A stretch of DNA of 18,503 bases from CAZWRF01 sp964636095 (GCA_964636095.1 CAZWRF010000014.1:1-18503); one strand, 5' to 3'. Positions 8,110 through 14,520 are shown, numbered from the stretch's first letter. Numbers and translations are program-made. Notes: generated by a model from the sequence alone, not told the origin.

Positions 8110-8115
8110 ATTATA
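8110..8115 (-). promoter_or_regulatory. -10 element for the 8100-6216 unit, nearly leaderless
   Basis: A consensus TATAAT ends 9 bases before the ATG at 8100. Initiation at the usual distance would start the RNA within about three bases of the start codon. The -35 region (TTTTTC) coincides with the T run of the rRNA terminator and is poor. Confidence 0.5.
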
Positions 8116-8133
8116 TCTCAAAATTTCGCAATG

Positions 8134-8155
8134 AAAAAGCCGCCCAGGGCGGCTT
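8134..8155 (-). terminator. Terminator of the 23S-5S rRNA unit
   Basis: A GC-rich stem (AAGCCGCC 8137-8144 with GGCGGCTT 8148-8155, three-base loop) is followed on the minus strand by five T residues. It lies directly after the tRNA-like element downstream of 5S. Confidence 0.85.
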
Positions 8156-8159
8156 AAAT

Positions 8160-8211
8160 TGGAGCGGGGCTCTTTTGCCTGCAAAGGCAGTGTCCTACTG
8201 GACGGCCCCGC
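8160..8211 (-). ncRNA. 52-nt tRNA-like element between 5S and the terminator (degenerate tRNA?)
   Basis: On the minus strand a perfect 7-bp stem, GCGGGGC with GCCCCGC, is closed like an acceptor stem and followed by TCCA, exactly where a discriminator base and CCA belong. Inside are a 4-bp hairpin GTCC-AGTA-GGAC in the D-arm position and a 5-bp hairpin TGCCT-TTGC-AGGCA in the anticodon-arm position. There is no T arm and no TTCGA sequence, and the anticodon loop cannot be made seven bases with a five-bp stem, so no anticodon can be assigned. It is best described as a T-armless tRNA relic or a tRNA-like processing element at the 3' end of the rRNA transcript. The bona fide tRNA-Val in this window does not encode CCA, so the TCCA may be chance. 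Confidence 0.5.
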
Positions 8212-8232
8212 ATAATCTAAATTGAACGCTTT

Positions 8233-8341
8233 ATTCTGGCGACGAGCTACTTTCCCCCGAAGAGTATCATCGCCGCTGAAGGGCTTAACTTCTCTGTTCG
8301 GAATGGTAAGAGGTGTTTCCCCTTCGCCAAGTCACCAGAAC
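8233..8341 (-). rRNA. rrf: 5S ribosomal RNA
   Basis: The minus strand reads TTCTGGTGACTTGGCGAAGG and ends GTCGCCAGAA. In between are the standard 5S landmarks, including CACCTCTTACCATTCCGAAC and AAGCCCTTCAGCGGCGATGA. The terminal helix continues for 11 more perfect pairs outside the mature ends (8222-8232 with 8342-8352), a probable processing stem, so the exact ends are uncertain by a few bases. It follows 23S after about 48 bases on the same transcript. Confidence 0.95.
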
Positions 8342-8359
8342 AAAGCGTTCAATTTTTCA

Positions 8360-8393
8360 CTTGCTATGTACAAAATGTACACAAGAGAGAGGG
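8360..8393 (-). other. 3' strand of the 23S processing stem
   Basis: The trailer just after 23S pairs with the leader at 12238-12273. The blocks AGCAAG/CTTGCT and the segment around TGTACACAAGAGAGAGGG (plus strand) match with few mismatches. This is the long helix that normally brings 23S ends together for RNase III-type cleavage. Confidence 0.65.
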
Positions 8394-8500
8394 TAAATGG
8401 ATTTATTAGTACTCTTTGGCTAAATACATTACTGCACTTACACCTTGAGCCTATCAACGTGGTCGTCTTCCACGAAATCACAAATTTCTAATCTTGGAGT

Positions 8501-8534
<34 letters not shown>

Positions 8535-8754
8535 TTTCCCGACATAGCTACCCAGCAATGCTCCTGGCGGAACAACTGGTACACCAGAGGTCAGTTCTTT
8601 CCGGTCCTCTCGTACTAGGAAAGAATCTCCTCAAAAATTAACGCCTGTAGCAGATAGAGAACCAACCTGTCTCACGCATATTACTCGCTTGTTGCCAAGC
8701 GTATGGACTATACCACTAACCTAATAACAAATTAGGATAATCGACGTGTAGTCT

Positions 8755-9258
8755 CTACGGGGCTAACAAATTCTTCTTTTTAAGTTCAATATTCAAGTTA
8801 AATTTTAACTTTGCCAAAACTTTTTCTTTGTCGTTTTTTCTTTTCTTCGAATAGTTCAGAGTTTTAAACTCGTCGATTCTTTCCACAACTCCAACAAAAT
8901 CTTCTTTTGTTTTGACTTCTGATTTTTTATCCAACACATCCAACATTAGTTGAGCTTGTTTTTTCTTCAGTCTTAGAAAAGGCATCGTGTTTTCCATGAT
9001 AAATCTTATGGACTTTTGGTCGCCAACAGTCCATTCCGTTATTCCATCTTTTCTTTCTCTCAGATACCCCGCTTCAAAGATTTTTTGAATTTCGACCATT
9101 TTTTCCTTTTCCTTGGACGATTGGAAAAATACAACACTTGGGGATATTTGAAAGCCATATCGGTAGGAATTATTCGGTTTAACTCGAACATATATGCTAC
9201 CATCAGCATCCAAAAACCCAGCCAAGTAGGCCCAATCTTGTTGTTTTATATTAGACAT
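8755..9258 (-). CDS. LAGLIDADG homing endonuclease, I-CreI family
   Basis: This 167-residue protein has a single LAGLIDADG motif, YLAGFLDADGSIYVRV (residues 11-26), so it should act as a homodimer like I-CreI (163 residues). Similarity to I-CreI runs full length: KPNNSYRYGFQISPSVVFFQ matches its KPNQSYKFKHQLSLTFQVTQ region, and MPFLRLKKKQAQLMLDVL matches its QPFLKLKQKQANLVLKII. Catalytic positions are kept: D19 (I-CreI D20), Q46 (Q47) and K98 (K98). The frame is intact, so the enzyme may be active. It would cut intronless 23S genes at the exon junction and promote intron spread. No SD site precedes the ATG, and translation must occur from the unspliced rRNA precursor or the free intron. Confidence 0.93.
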   Translation of the reverse strand: MSNIKQQDWAYLAGFLDADGSIYVRVKPNNSYRYGFQISPSVVFFQSSKEKEKMVEIQKIFEAGYLRERKDGITEWTVGDQKSIRFIMENTMPFLRLKKKQAQLMLDVLDKKSEVKTKEDFVGVVERIDEFKTLNYSKKRKNDKEKVLAKLKFNLNIELKKKNLLAP

Positions 9259-9447
9259 TTGAACTTTGAAAAATTTGCAGCTTCCCTCGGTATTATCCTA
9301 ACATACGACAGGTTAATTTTCAATCACCTGTTAGGACTTCACCGATATGAGTCGATTTCTCATTCTCACATTACTGTGAGAAGCCGCCGTATTTTGTTAC
9401 CCTTCATCGTCACGGCCGGGTTCAGAGTGTTCAAACCACAAAACCTG

Positions 9448-9516
9448 GAACTTGAAACTTGAAACATAATTTCGTAATCCCCTGCTTCATGTTTCATGTT
9501 TTATGTTTTATGAACT
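9448..9516. repeat. Inverted array of 7-bp units in the intron P1 loop
   Basis: The left arm reads GAACTT-GAAACTT-GAAACAT (9448-9467). The right arm reads ATGTTTC-ATGTTTT-ATGTTTT-ATGAACT (9489-9516). The innermost units pair perfectly and the outer ones partly, around a 21-base centre. It extends P1 well beyond what splicing needs. Confidence 0.6.
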
Positions 9517-9653
9517 GAACGGTCTGAACCCAGCTCGCGTGCCCTTTTAATTGGCGAACAGCCAAACCCTTGGGACCTTCTCCAGCCCCAGGATAGGACG
9601 AGCCGACATCGAGGTGCCGAACCGAGCCGTCGATATGGACTCTCGGGCTCGAC

Positions 9654-9689
<36 letters not shown>

Positions 9690-11025
9690 GTGCTTGCAGC
9701 ATCTAATGCCAACAAGCAGATCACTATGCTCTGCTTTCGCATCTGCTTGACATGTCCGTCTTGCAGTTAAGCCGGCTTGTGCCATTACACTATCAGCACG
9801 GTTTCCATCCGTACTTAGCCGACCTTTATAGACTCCTCCATTACTTTTTGGGAGGATTCTGCCCCAGAAAAACTGCCCACCAGATACTGTTCCCTCGCGT
9901 TTTTGCCGCGAAGGTTAGAATTTAAACCTTGAAAGAGTGGTATTTCACTGACGGCTCCAGTCCGCCCAAAAGCGAACCTTCAAAGCCTCCCACCTATGCT
10001 ACGCATCCAAGCCCTAAACACAATATCAAGCTGCAGTAAAGCTCCCGGGGTCTTTCTGTCTTGCTACAGGTAACCGGCATCTTTACCGGCATTGCATTTT
10101 CACCGAGCTACTCCTCGAGACAGTCCCCCAGTCGTTACGCCTTTCGTGCACGTCTGAATTTACCAGACAAGGAATTTCGCTACCTTAGGACGATTATAGT
10201 TATCGCCGACATTGACGAGGGCTTAGTTCAGCCAGCATAAAATCCGAAGATGAAACACCACCAAACTTTAACCTTCTCGCATTGGTCAGGCGTCACCCCC
10301 TATACATCCTCTTGCGAGTTAGCAGGGAGCTGTGTTTTTGGTAAACAGTCGCCAGGGTACTTTCGCTGCGCCCCAAACCACGTAGGGTTCAGGGAGACCT
10401 TATCCCAAAGTTACGGTCGCTTTTTTGCCGAGTTCCTTGAGGAGCTTTCACTCGTTGGCCTTGGTCTTCTCGACCTGTCCACCTGTGTCGGTTTGCGGTA
10501 CGGATCCGATAAATTTAACCTTAGAGGTTTTTCTTGGAAGGCTATTCACAGGAATTTTCATCTCCGTAGATCAGAATTTCTTCGGTTCCGAAGTTTGGCA
10601 CTTAAGCCGGTTTTCCGGATTTTCCTGGAAAACACTTCTAAAAACCGAAAACGCGAATCCAATAACGCGCTCCTGCTTATTTCCTCCGTCCCCCCATCGA
10701 AATTTACCGGAGTTACGGAATATTAACCGTATGTCCATCGGCTGCGGCTTTCGCCATTACCTTAGGACCGACTAACCCTTGGTTGATCACCATTGCCAAG
10801 GAAACCTTAGACTTTCGGCCTGCGGGGATCTCACCCGCATTGCGGTTACTTGTGCCAACATTTTCACTTCTTAACGCTCCAGCCCGGCTCGCGCCGTAAC
10901 CTTCACAGCAGATAAGAACGCTCTCCTACCGCGCCGATGCAAGCATCGGCGCCCTCACCTTCGGTATCATACTTAGCCCCGATTATTTGCGGTACAAAAC
11001 CTCTTAACGAGTGAGCTGTTACGCA

Positions 11026-11061
<36 letters not shown>

Positions 11062-12237
11062 CGCTGTCAGAGAAATTTCACCTCCTTAAGCGCACTTAGT
11101 ATGAATTTAGGGACCTTAGATTGAGGTCTGGGCTGTTTCCCTTTCGGCCGGTGGAGCTTAGCCCCCACAGCCTAACTGCCTCAAAATGGCTTTTGGTATT
11201 CGGAGTTTGGTAGGTATGACGAGATTGCTCCCTATTCATACCTTCCAGTAGCTCTACCCCCAAAAGATAATTGAGACGCTAGCCCTAAAGCTATTTCGGA
11301 GAGAACCAGCTATTACCAGGTTCGATTTGCATTTCACTTCGTACCACAGCTCATCCGATGGATTTGTACGACCAAACGGTTCGGGCCTCCCCCCGCCTTT
11401 CGGCGGGGTTCACCCTGGCCATGGTAAGCTCACCTGGCTTCGGGTCCTGAGTATTCAACCAAAATTCGCGCTATTCACGCTCGCTTTCACTGTGTCTCCA
11501 TCCCGCAAAGGACTTAGACAAGCTAAATGCTCAGACTCGTTGGCTCATTCTTCAATAGGCACCCCGTCACCCACGATTATGCAAGCATAATCGGGGCTTC
11601 GAGTCCTTGTAGGCACATGGTTTCAGGTACTATTTCACCGCCCTCAACGGGCTACTTTTCACCTTTCCCTCACGGTACTTGTCCTCTATCGATCTTGAAG
11701 AGTATTTAGCCTTGGGAGTTAGTTCTCCCGGATTCCCACGACCTATTCATGTGTCGTGGTACTCAAGAATAAATACTCAGAGTGTGTGTTTCTTTTCACG
11801 TACAGGACTATTACCTTCTTTGGTGGGGCTTTCCAGCCTCCTTCCATTAAAAAACACCGCTTTATTGACTCTGTTATCCGAGTAAGTTCCCGAACCACGA
11901 ATTCGTGTAGCTCAGGAACTACTCTGATAAGCGTACCTACCTTACAACGCTACTCAAAAAAATGAGTAGTTTGGGCTCCTCCCTTTTCGCTCGCCGCTAC
12001 TAAGGGAATAAACTTTTGTTCTCTTTTCCACCGGGTACTGAGATGTTTCACTTCCCCGGGTGCGCCGCCCCGTCATTCAACAGGACTAATTTGGTTTTGC
12101 CAAATTGGGTTTCCCCATTCGGAAATTCCCGGATTATAGGTTGCTAGGCACCTACCCGAGACTTATCGCAGCCATGCCACGTCCTTCGTCGCCTCTTCAA
12201 GTCAAGGCATCCTCCATGTGCCCTTATAATTTTTACC

Positions 12238-12273
12238 CTCTCACTTATATACACAAGACAATATACAAGCAAG
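12238..12273 (-). other. 5' strand of the 23S processing stem
   Basis: On the transcript, CTTGCTTGTATATTG and TGTATATAAGTGAGAGGG pair with the 3' trailer at 8360-8393. This encloses 23S in a long imperfect helix. Confidence 0.65.
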
Positions 12274-12312
12274 TTTTCAGTTATCAAAGTTCTTTCTTTT
12301 CTATGTCGCTAT

Positions 12313-12442
12313 ATCCTGAAAATAAAAATCCGCTTCTTTAAAGGAAGCGGGGCGTAATGTAAGCACAAAAAATGAGCTAAGATCTAGTACCACCTCCTTT
12401 AAAATGTAATATATTATTCAATTTCTCCATAGTTTTCAGGAT
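12313..12442 (-). promoter_or_regulatory. Structured 23S leader with a candidate attenuator
   Basis: This gene-free leader has visible structure. The first ten predicted transcript bases ATCCTGAAAA (12433-12442) can pair perfectly with TTTTCAGGAT (12313-12322), closing a 130-base domain. Inside are an SD-like strand TTTAAAGGAGGTGG (12390-12403) and a terminator-like hairpin at 12330-12350. The SD-like strand can pair over 14 consecutive positions (12 Watson-Crick, two G.U) with CCGCTTCCTTTAAA (12337-12350), which contains the complete 5' arm of that hairpin. The two structures are mutually exclusive, as in terminator/antiterminator switches. An 18-codon frame with ATG at 12430 spans the SD-like strand, but has no SD of its own. 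Function is inferred, not shown. Confidence 0.6.
12318..12350 (-). terminator. Terminator-like hairpin inside the 23S leader
   Basis: On the minus strand CCGCTTC-CTTTAAA-GAAGCGG forms a perfect 7-bp stem (12330-12350) followed by ATTTTTATTTT. It lies about 90 bases downstream of the predicted rRNA start and before 23S, so it would have to be bypassed or regulated. Confidence 0.65.
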
Positions 12443-12448
12443 GTTTCT

Positions 12449-12476
12449 ATTATAATCACTTGAAAAAATAAGTCAA
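12449..12476 (-). promoter_or_regulatory. Strong sigma70-type promoter of the 23S-5S unit
   Basis: TTGACT (12471-12476) and TATAAT (12449-12454) are separated by 16 bases, predicting a start near 12442. The same TTGACT-16-TATAAT arrangement stands before rplJ. Confidence 0.85.
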
Positions 12477-12478
12477 GC

Positions 12479-12513
12479 TGCCGGTCCCCTGAACATTGCA
12501 GGGGGCCGGCAGA
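12479..12513. terminator. GC-rich hairpin after the MscS-like gene, likely terminator
   Basis: CTGCCGGTCCCCTG and CAGGGGGCCGGCAG pair over 14 positions (one G.T) around an AACATTG loop. It lies between the stop codon at 12540 and the rRNA promoter. The T run (TTATTTTTTC) begins about eight bases after the stem, so it is not a textbook intrinsic terminator, but it probably isolates the rRNA promoter. Confidence 0.6.
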
Positions 12514-12539
12514 AGACCTATTTTTTAAAAAATAAGAAA

Positions 12540-13226
12540 TTATCTCTCCGAAATGTCTTTTCTCAATCTTTCTATCGTCTTCGCCGCCGCATCTCTGCCT
12601 CCAAGACCGAAAGCCAGTCCTCCGGCCAAAGCAACCATTGCGATAAATCCGGTAAATAAAGTTTGAACAAAAGTTCCCGCTATTCCCAGCTGGTAAAGCG
12701 CAGCTAATATGGCAAAAATCCATATAGCCCACTTTGAAATACCTGCAAGAAAATGGCCCGATGTTAATTTGGCCGCCTTTGCCGAGCTTAGCACGAATTG
12801 GTGCAAAGCGTCTCCCAAAAGAGCCGCGGCAAACAAAATCAATGCCGCCACTATGACATTGGGAAGATAAAGAAGTACCACCTCTCTAAGGAAAAGGTTG
12901 ACCTGGCTTAATCCAAGAATATCAAACGCGGCCACCAAAAATACAATCAGGAAGAACCATTTAACGAGGCCTCCTATGAAAGCGCCCGAATTGAGACGCA
13001 ATCCTCCACGAGCCAAGGGCTCCTCTATTCCCGTTTTCTGCAGTACTTTGTCTACCTTAAAAAAGGAAACAATTTGAGAAACCAGCCGACCAAGCGTAAC
13101 AGCCACTATCCAGCCTATTAAAAAGACTATGAGCGCAAGCAAAAGCTTTGGAATAAAAACCAAAACGCCGCTCCAAATGGACTGGAAGGAGGTGAAAAGA
13201 ATATCACTCCAAGTTTGTGCTACCAT
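12540..13226 (-). CDS. MscS-related membrane protein with conserved TM-helix repeats
   Basis: The 228-residue protein resembles the "conserved TM helix" (CmpX-like) relatives of small-conductance mechanosensitive channels, which release solutes on membrane stretch. About five membrane segments are visible (near residues 23-49, 89-105, 121-141, 163-183 and 190-210). The repeat-type segments IPKLLLALIVFLIGWIVA and LPNVIVAALILFAAALLGDA are the family hallmark. The pore-lining-like GGLAFGLGGRDAAAKTIE comes at the end. The large cytoplasmic beta domain of true MscS is absent: the protein stops about 20 residues after the GLGGRDAA motif, as in the short family members. No SD site precedes the ATG. 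It is a single-gene unit between tRNA-Val and the rRNA promoter; channel activity is unproven. Confidence 0.8.
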   Translation of the reverse strand: MVAQTWSDILFTSFQSIWSGVLVFIPKLLLALIVFLIGWIVAVTLGRLVSQIVSFFKVDKVLQKTGIEEPLARGGLRLNSGAFIGGLVKWFFLIVFLVAAFDILGLSQVNLFLREVVLLYLPNVIVAALILFAAALLGDALHQFVLSSAKAAKLTSGHFLAGISKWAIWIFAILAALYQLGIAGTFVQTLFTGFIAMVALAGGLAFGLGGRDAAAKTIERLRKDISER

Positions 13227-13347
13227 AAAATAAGTTTGTTGCGAATTATTACTACAAAAATCGACCTCCGCTAAATGCGGTCATACTTTTTCTATACTTT
13301 AATAATAACACAAATATGGCCTATTTTATGGGCTTTGTTTTGAGAAT

Positions 13348-13356
13348 TGTGGATAA
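13348..13356. promoter_or_regulatory. Single perfect DnaA-box sequence
   Basis: TGTGGATAA (TTATCCACA on the minus strand) matches the DnaA box consensus. It is alone in the 140-base spacer between the MscS-like gene and tRNA-Val, so it may be regulatory or chance; it is not evidence for an origin. Confidence 0.25.
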
Positions 13357-13364
13357 CTGAAAAA

Positions 13365-13436
13365 TGGGCGCAGAAGGGATCGAACCTTCAGCCTCTATCG
13401 TGTGAGGATAGCGCTCTACCATTGAGCCATGCGCCC
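13365..13436 (-). tRNA. tRNA-Val (anticodon CAC)
   Basis: A full 72-base cloverleaf is present: acceptor GGGCGCA/TGCGCCC with discriminator A, D arm GCTC-AATGGTA-GAGC, anticodon arm CTATC-CTCACAC-GATAG, and T arm GAAGG-TTCGATC-CCTTC. The anticodon CAC reads GUG (Val). CCA is not encoded and T residues follow directly. It starts five bases after the stop of the winged-helix gene, so it is probably the last gene of the rplJ-rplL transcript and must be cut out of it. Confidence 0.96.
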
Positions 13437-13441
13437 AAAAA

Positions 13442-14053
13442 TCAAACGTTGAGCTTATTTGTAAGCTTTTCGTGGGGATAATCAAGGATGTCTCTTACGA
13501 ATTTGTCACACATATTGAGGCGGTAAATAAAATCGCTCGTATCAAAAACCGCATAAACCAGCTCCTTGCCTATTTCCGCTTCAATTTCCCTCAATACTTT
13601 TTCCAAAAGATTTTTCTTAATTTTATCGCCAACAATAAGCAAATCCACTCTGCTGTTGTCTTTTTGTATAAAAATCCCCGATAAAACGGCCAATTTTATA
13701 GTGCCCGTTTTGTTTATTTTCCTTAGAAATTCCTTTCTGGACAAGGGGGTTGTATCTAAAACCAGCCTCTTTAAGGGGTAAAGCAGGGGAAATGAAGGGT
13801 CTATGGACCAGCCTTCTATTTTCTTTTTTTTCGTCTTTCCTTCAGCGCCTGTAGATATTTCTATGGTGGCTTTTTCTCGGCGTATAAAACCGACAGAAGA
13901 GAGCAAATTAAGCTCTCTTCTTGCTGATTGAGGTGAAATTTTGGCCCTTGCTGAAACTTCTTTCGGCAAAAAAACATCTTCCGGATTAAGCAAAAAAAGC
14001 CTAATAAGCTTGAGCCTGTCCGCTGAGCCGAAAAGTTTTGACAATATGCTCAT
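13442..14053 (-). CDS. Winged-helix DNA-binding protein with nucleotidyltransferase-like domain
   Basis: The 203-residue protein starts with a winged helix-turn-helix (about residues 1-62): SADRLKLIRLFLLNPEDVFL then KISPQSARRELNLLSSVGFI as the recognition part. A basic linker follows (KTKKKK, 73-78). The C-terminal half (about 105-190) resembles the MNT-type nucleotidyltransferase fold found fused to such domains. The usual G-S-x-A-R-G-D-x(4)-S-D-x-D-L is reduced to LSGIFIQKDNSRVDLLIV, so catalysis is doubtful. Similar two-domain proteins occur widely in candidate-phyla genomes; their role is unknown to me, and a transcription-regulator function is inferred from the fold. It starts two bases after rplL and ends five bases before tRNA-Val, so it is co-transcribed with ribosomal stalk genes. 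Confidence 0.75.
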   Translation of the reverse strand: MSILSKLFGSADRLKLIRLFLLNPEDVFLPKEVSARAKISPQSARRELNLLSSVGFIRREKATIEISTGAEGKTKKKKIEGWSIDPSFPLLYPLKRLVLDTTPLSRKEFLRKINKTGTIKLAVLSGIFIQKDNSRVDLLIVGDKIKKNLLEKVLREIEAEIGKELVYAVFDTSDFIYRLNMCDKFVRDILDYPHEKLTNKLNV

Positions 14054-14055
14054 AC

Positions 14056-14490
14056 TTATTTTACTTCTACGGTAGCTCCGGCTTCTTCCAGCTTCTTTTT
14101 CAATTCCTCGGCCTCTTCGGCCTTGAGACCTTCTTTTATCATTTTAGGAGCGCTATCAACCAAATCCTTGGCCTCTTTTAAACCCATGTCCAAGACTTCT
14201 CTTACAATCTTTATAACCTGAATTTTCTGGTCTCCGGCAGCCTTAAGTTCAACGCCTTTGAGGGCAGACGCTCCTCCTTCCTCTTCATCCGCTTGCCCTG
14301 AGCCTGCCGAAGGGGCAGCAACCATGGCCTGGGCTGAAACGCCGAATTTTTCCTCAAATACTTTCACTAATTCGGAAAGTTCGAGAACGGTCATTTTTTC
14401 CACTTCTTCAACAATTTTCGCAAATTTGGCAGGAACTTTTACATCCTTCTCCTCACTTTTTTCTTTTGTTTGTTCTTTTGTGTCTGTCAT
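14056..14490 (-). CDS. rplL: 50S ribosomal protein L7/L12 (bL12)
   Basis: L7/L12 forms the flexible ribosomal stalk that recruits translation GTPases. The 144-residue protein has a charged N-terminal extension (1-20). The dimerisation domain follows (about 22-52, VEKMTVLELSELVKVFEEKF), then a hinge (about 53-75). The canonical C-terminal domain (about 76-144) carries KIQVIKIVREVLDMGLKEAK, APKMIKEG and EEAEELKKKLEEAGATVEVK. The hinge contains PSAGSGQA (60-67), the translation of a GC-rich repeat-like sequence inserted in frame (14291-14315), replacing the usual Ala/Pro-rich linker. No SD site precedes the ATG; the upstream spacer to rplJ is an AT-rich inverted repeat array. The winged-helix gene follows after two bases. 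Confidence 0.97.
   Translation of the reverse strand: MTDTKEQTKEKSEEKDVKVPAKFAKIVEEVEKMTVLELSELVKVFEEKFGVSAQAMVAAPSAGSGQADEEEGGASALKGVELKAAGDQKIQVIKIVREVLDMGLKEAKDLVDSAPKMIKEGLKAEEAEELKKKLEEAGATVEVK
14291..14315. repeat. Repeat-like GC-rich insertion inside rplL
   Basis: GCTTGCCCTGAGCCTGCCGA followed by AGGGG resembles a dispersed imperfect palindrome (AGCCTGAGGG-type, ends CCCT/AGGG) that I know from several bacterial genomes. When translated it gives peptides like SGQA. Here it keeps the reading frame. Confidence 0.5.
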
Positions 14491-14520
14491 AATTTAACAA
14501 TAAAAATTAATTTTAATACT

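Larger units (their letters stand above)
8677..9518 (-). ncRNA. Group I self-splicing intron in 23S rRNA (site L2593)
   Basis: Exon continuity fixes the ends: GGGTTCAGACCGT joins CGTGAGACAGG. The 5' exon ends in U and the intron ends in G, as group I splicing requires. Core elements on the minus strand are an internal guide GTGGTTTG (9432-9439) pairing with exon CAGACCGT over 8 bp with U.G at the splice site; P4/P5 with ATCGGTGAAGTCCTAAC and GTTAGGATAATACCGAGGGA; the P7 strands GTAGAGACTACACG and GGTATAGTCC; P8 CCTAAT-TTGTT-ATTAGG; and P9 CGCTT-GGCAAC-AAGCG before the terminal G. The endonuclease frame sits in the P6 loop between Q and R, and its stop codon lies inside the R element. The P1 loop is unusually long (about 79 bases) and repetitive. 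Confidence 0.92.

Noticed and set aside
8160..8211. A functional ordinary tRNA gene
   Set aside because: No T arm, no TTCGA, and no possible seven-base anticodon loop with a five-bp stem. Kept only as a tRNA-like element.
12381..12404. Remnant of a 16S 3' end (CACCTCCTTT on the plus strand)
   Set aside because: Upstream plus-strand sequence lacks the conserved 16S tail helix, and the orientation is opposite to 23S; complementarity to the 16S tail explains it.
12377..12430. An 18-codon leader peptide frame (ATG at 12430) in the 23S leader
   Set aside because: No SD before it, only about 12 bases from the predicted start, and it reads through the SD-like strand. RNA structure explains the sequence better, though a translated leader cannot be excluded.
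13348..13356. Replication origin suggested by a perfect DnaA box
   Set aside because: A single box with no cluster, no AT-rich unwinding region and no dnaA/dnaN nearby.
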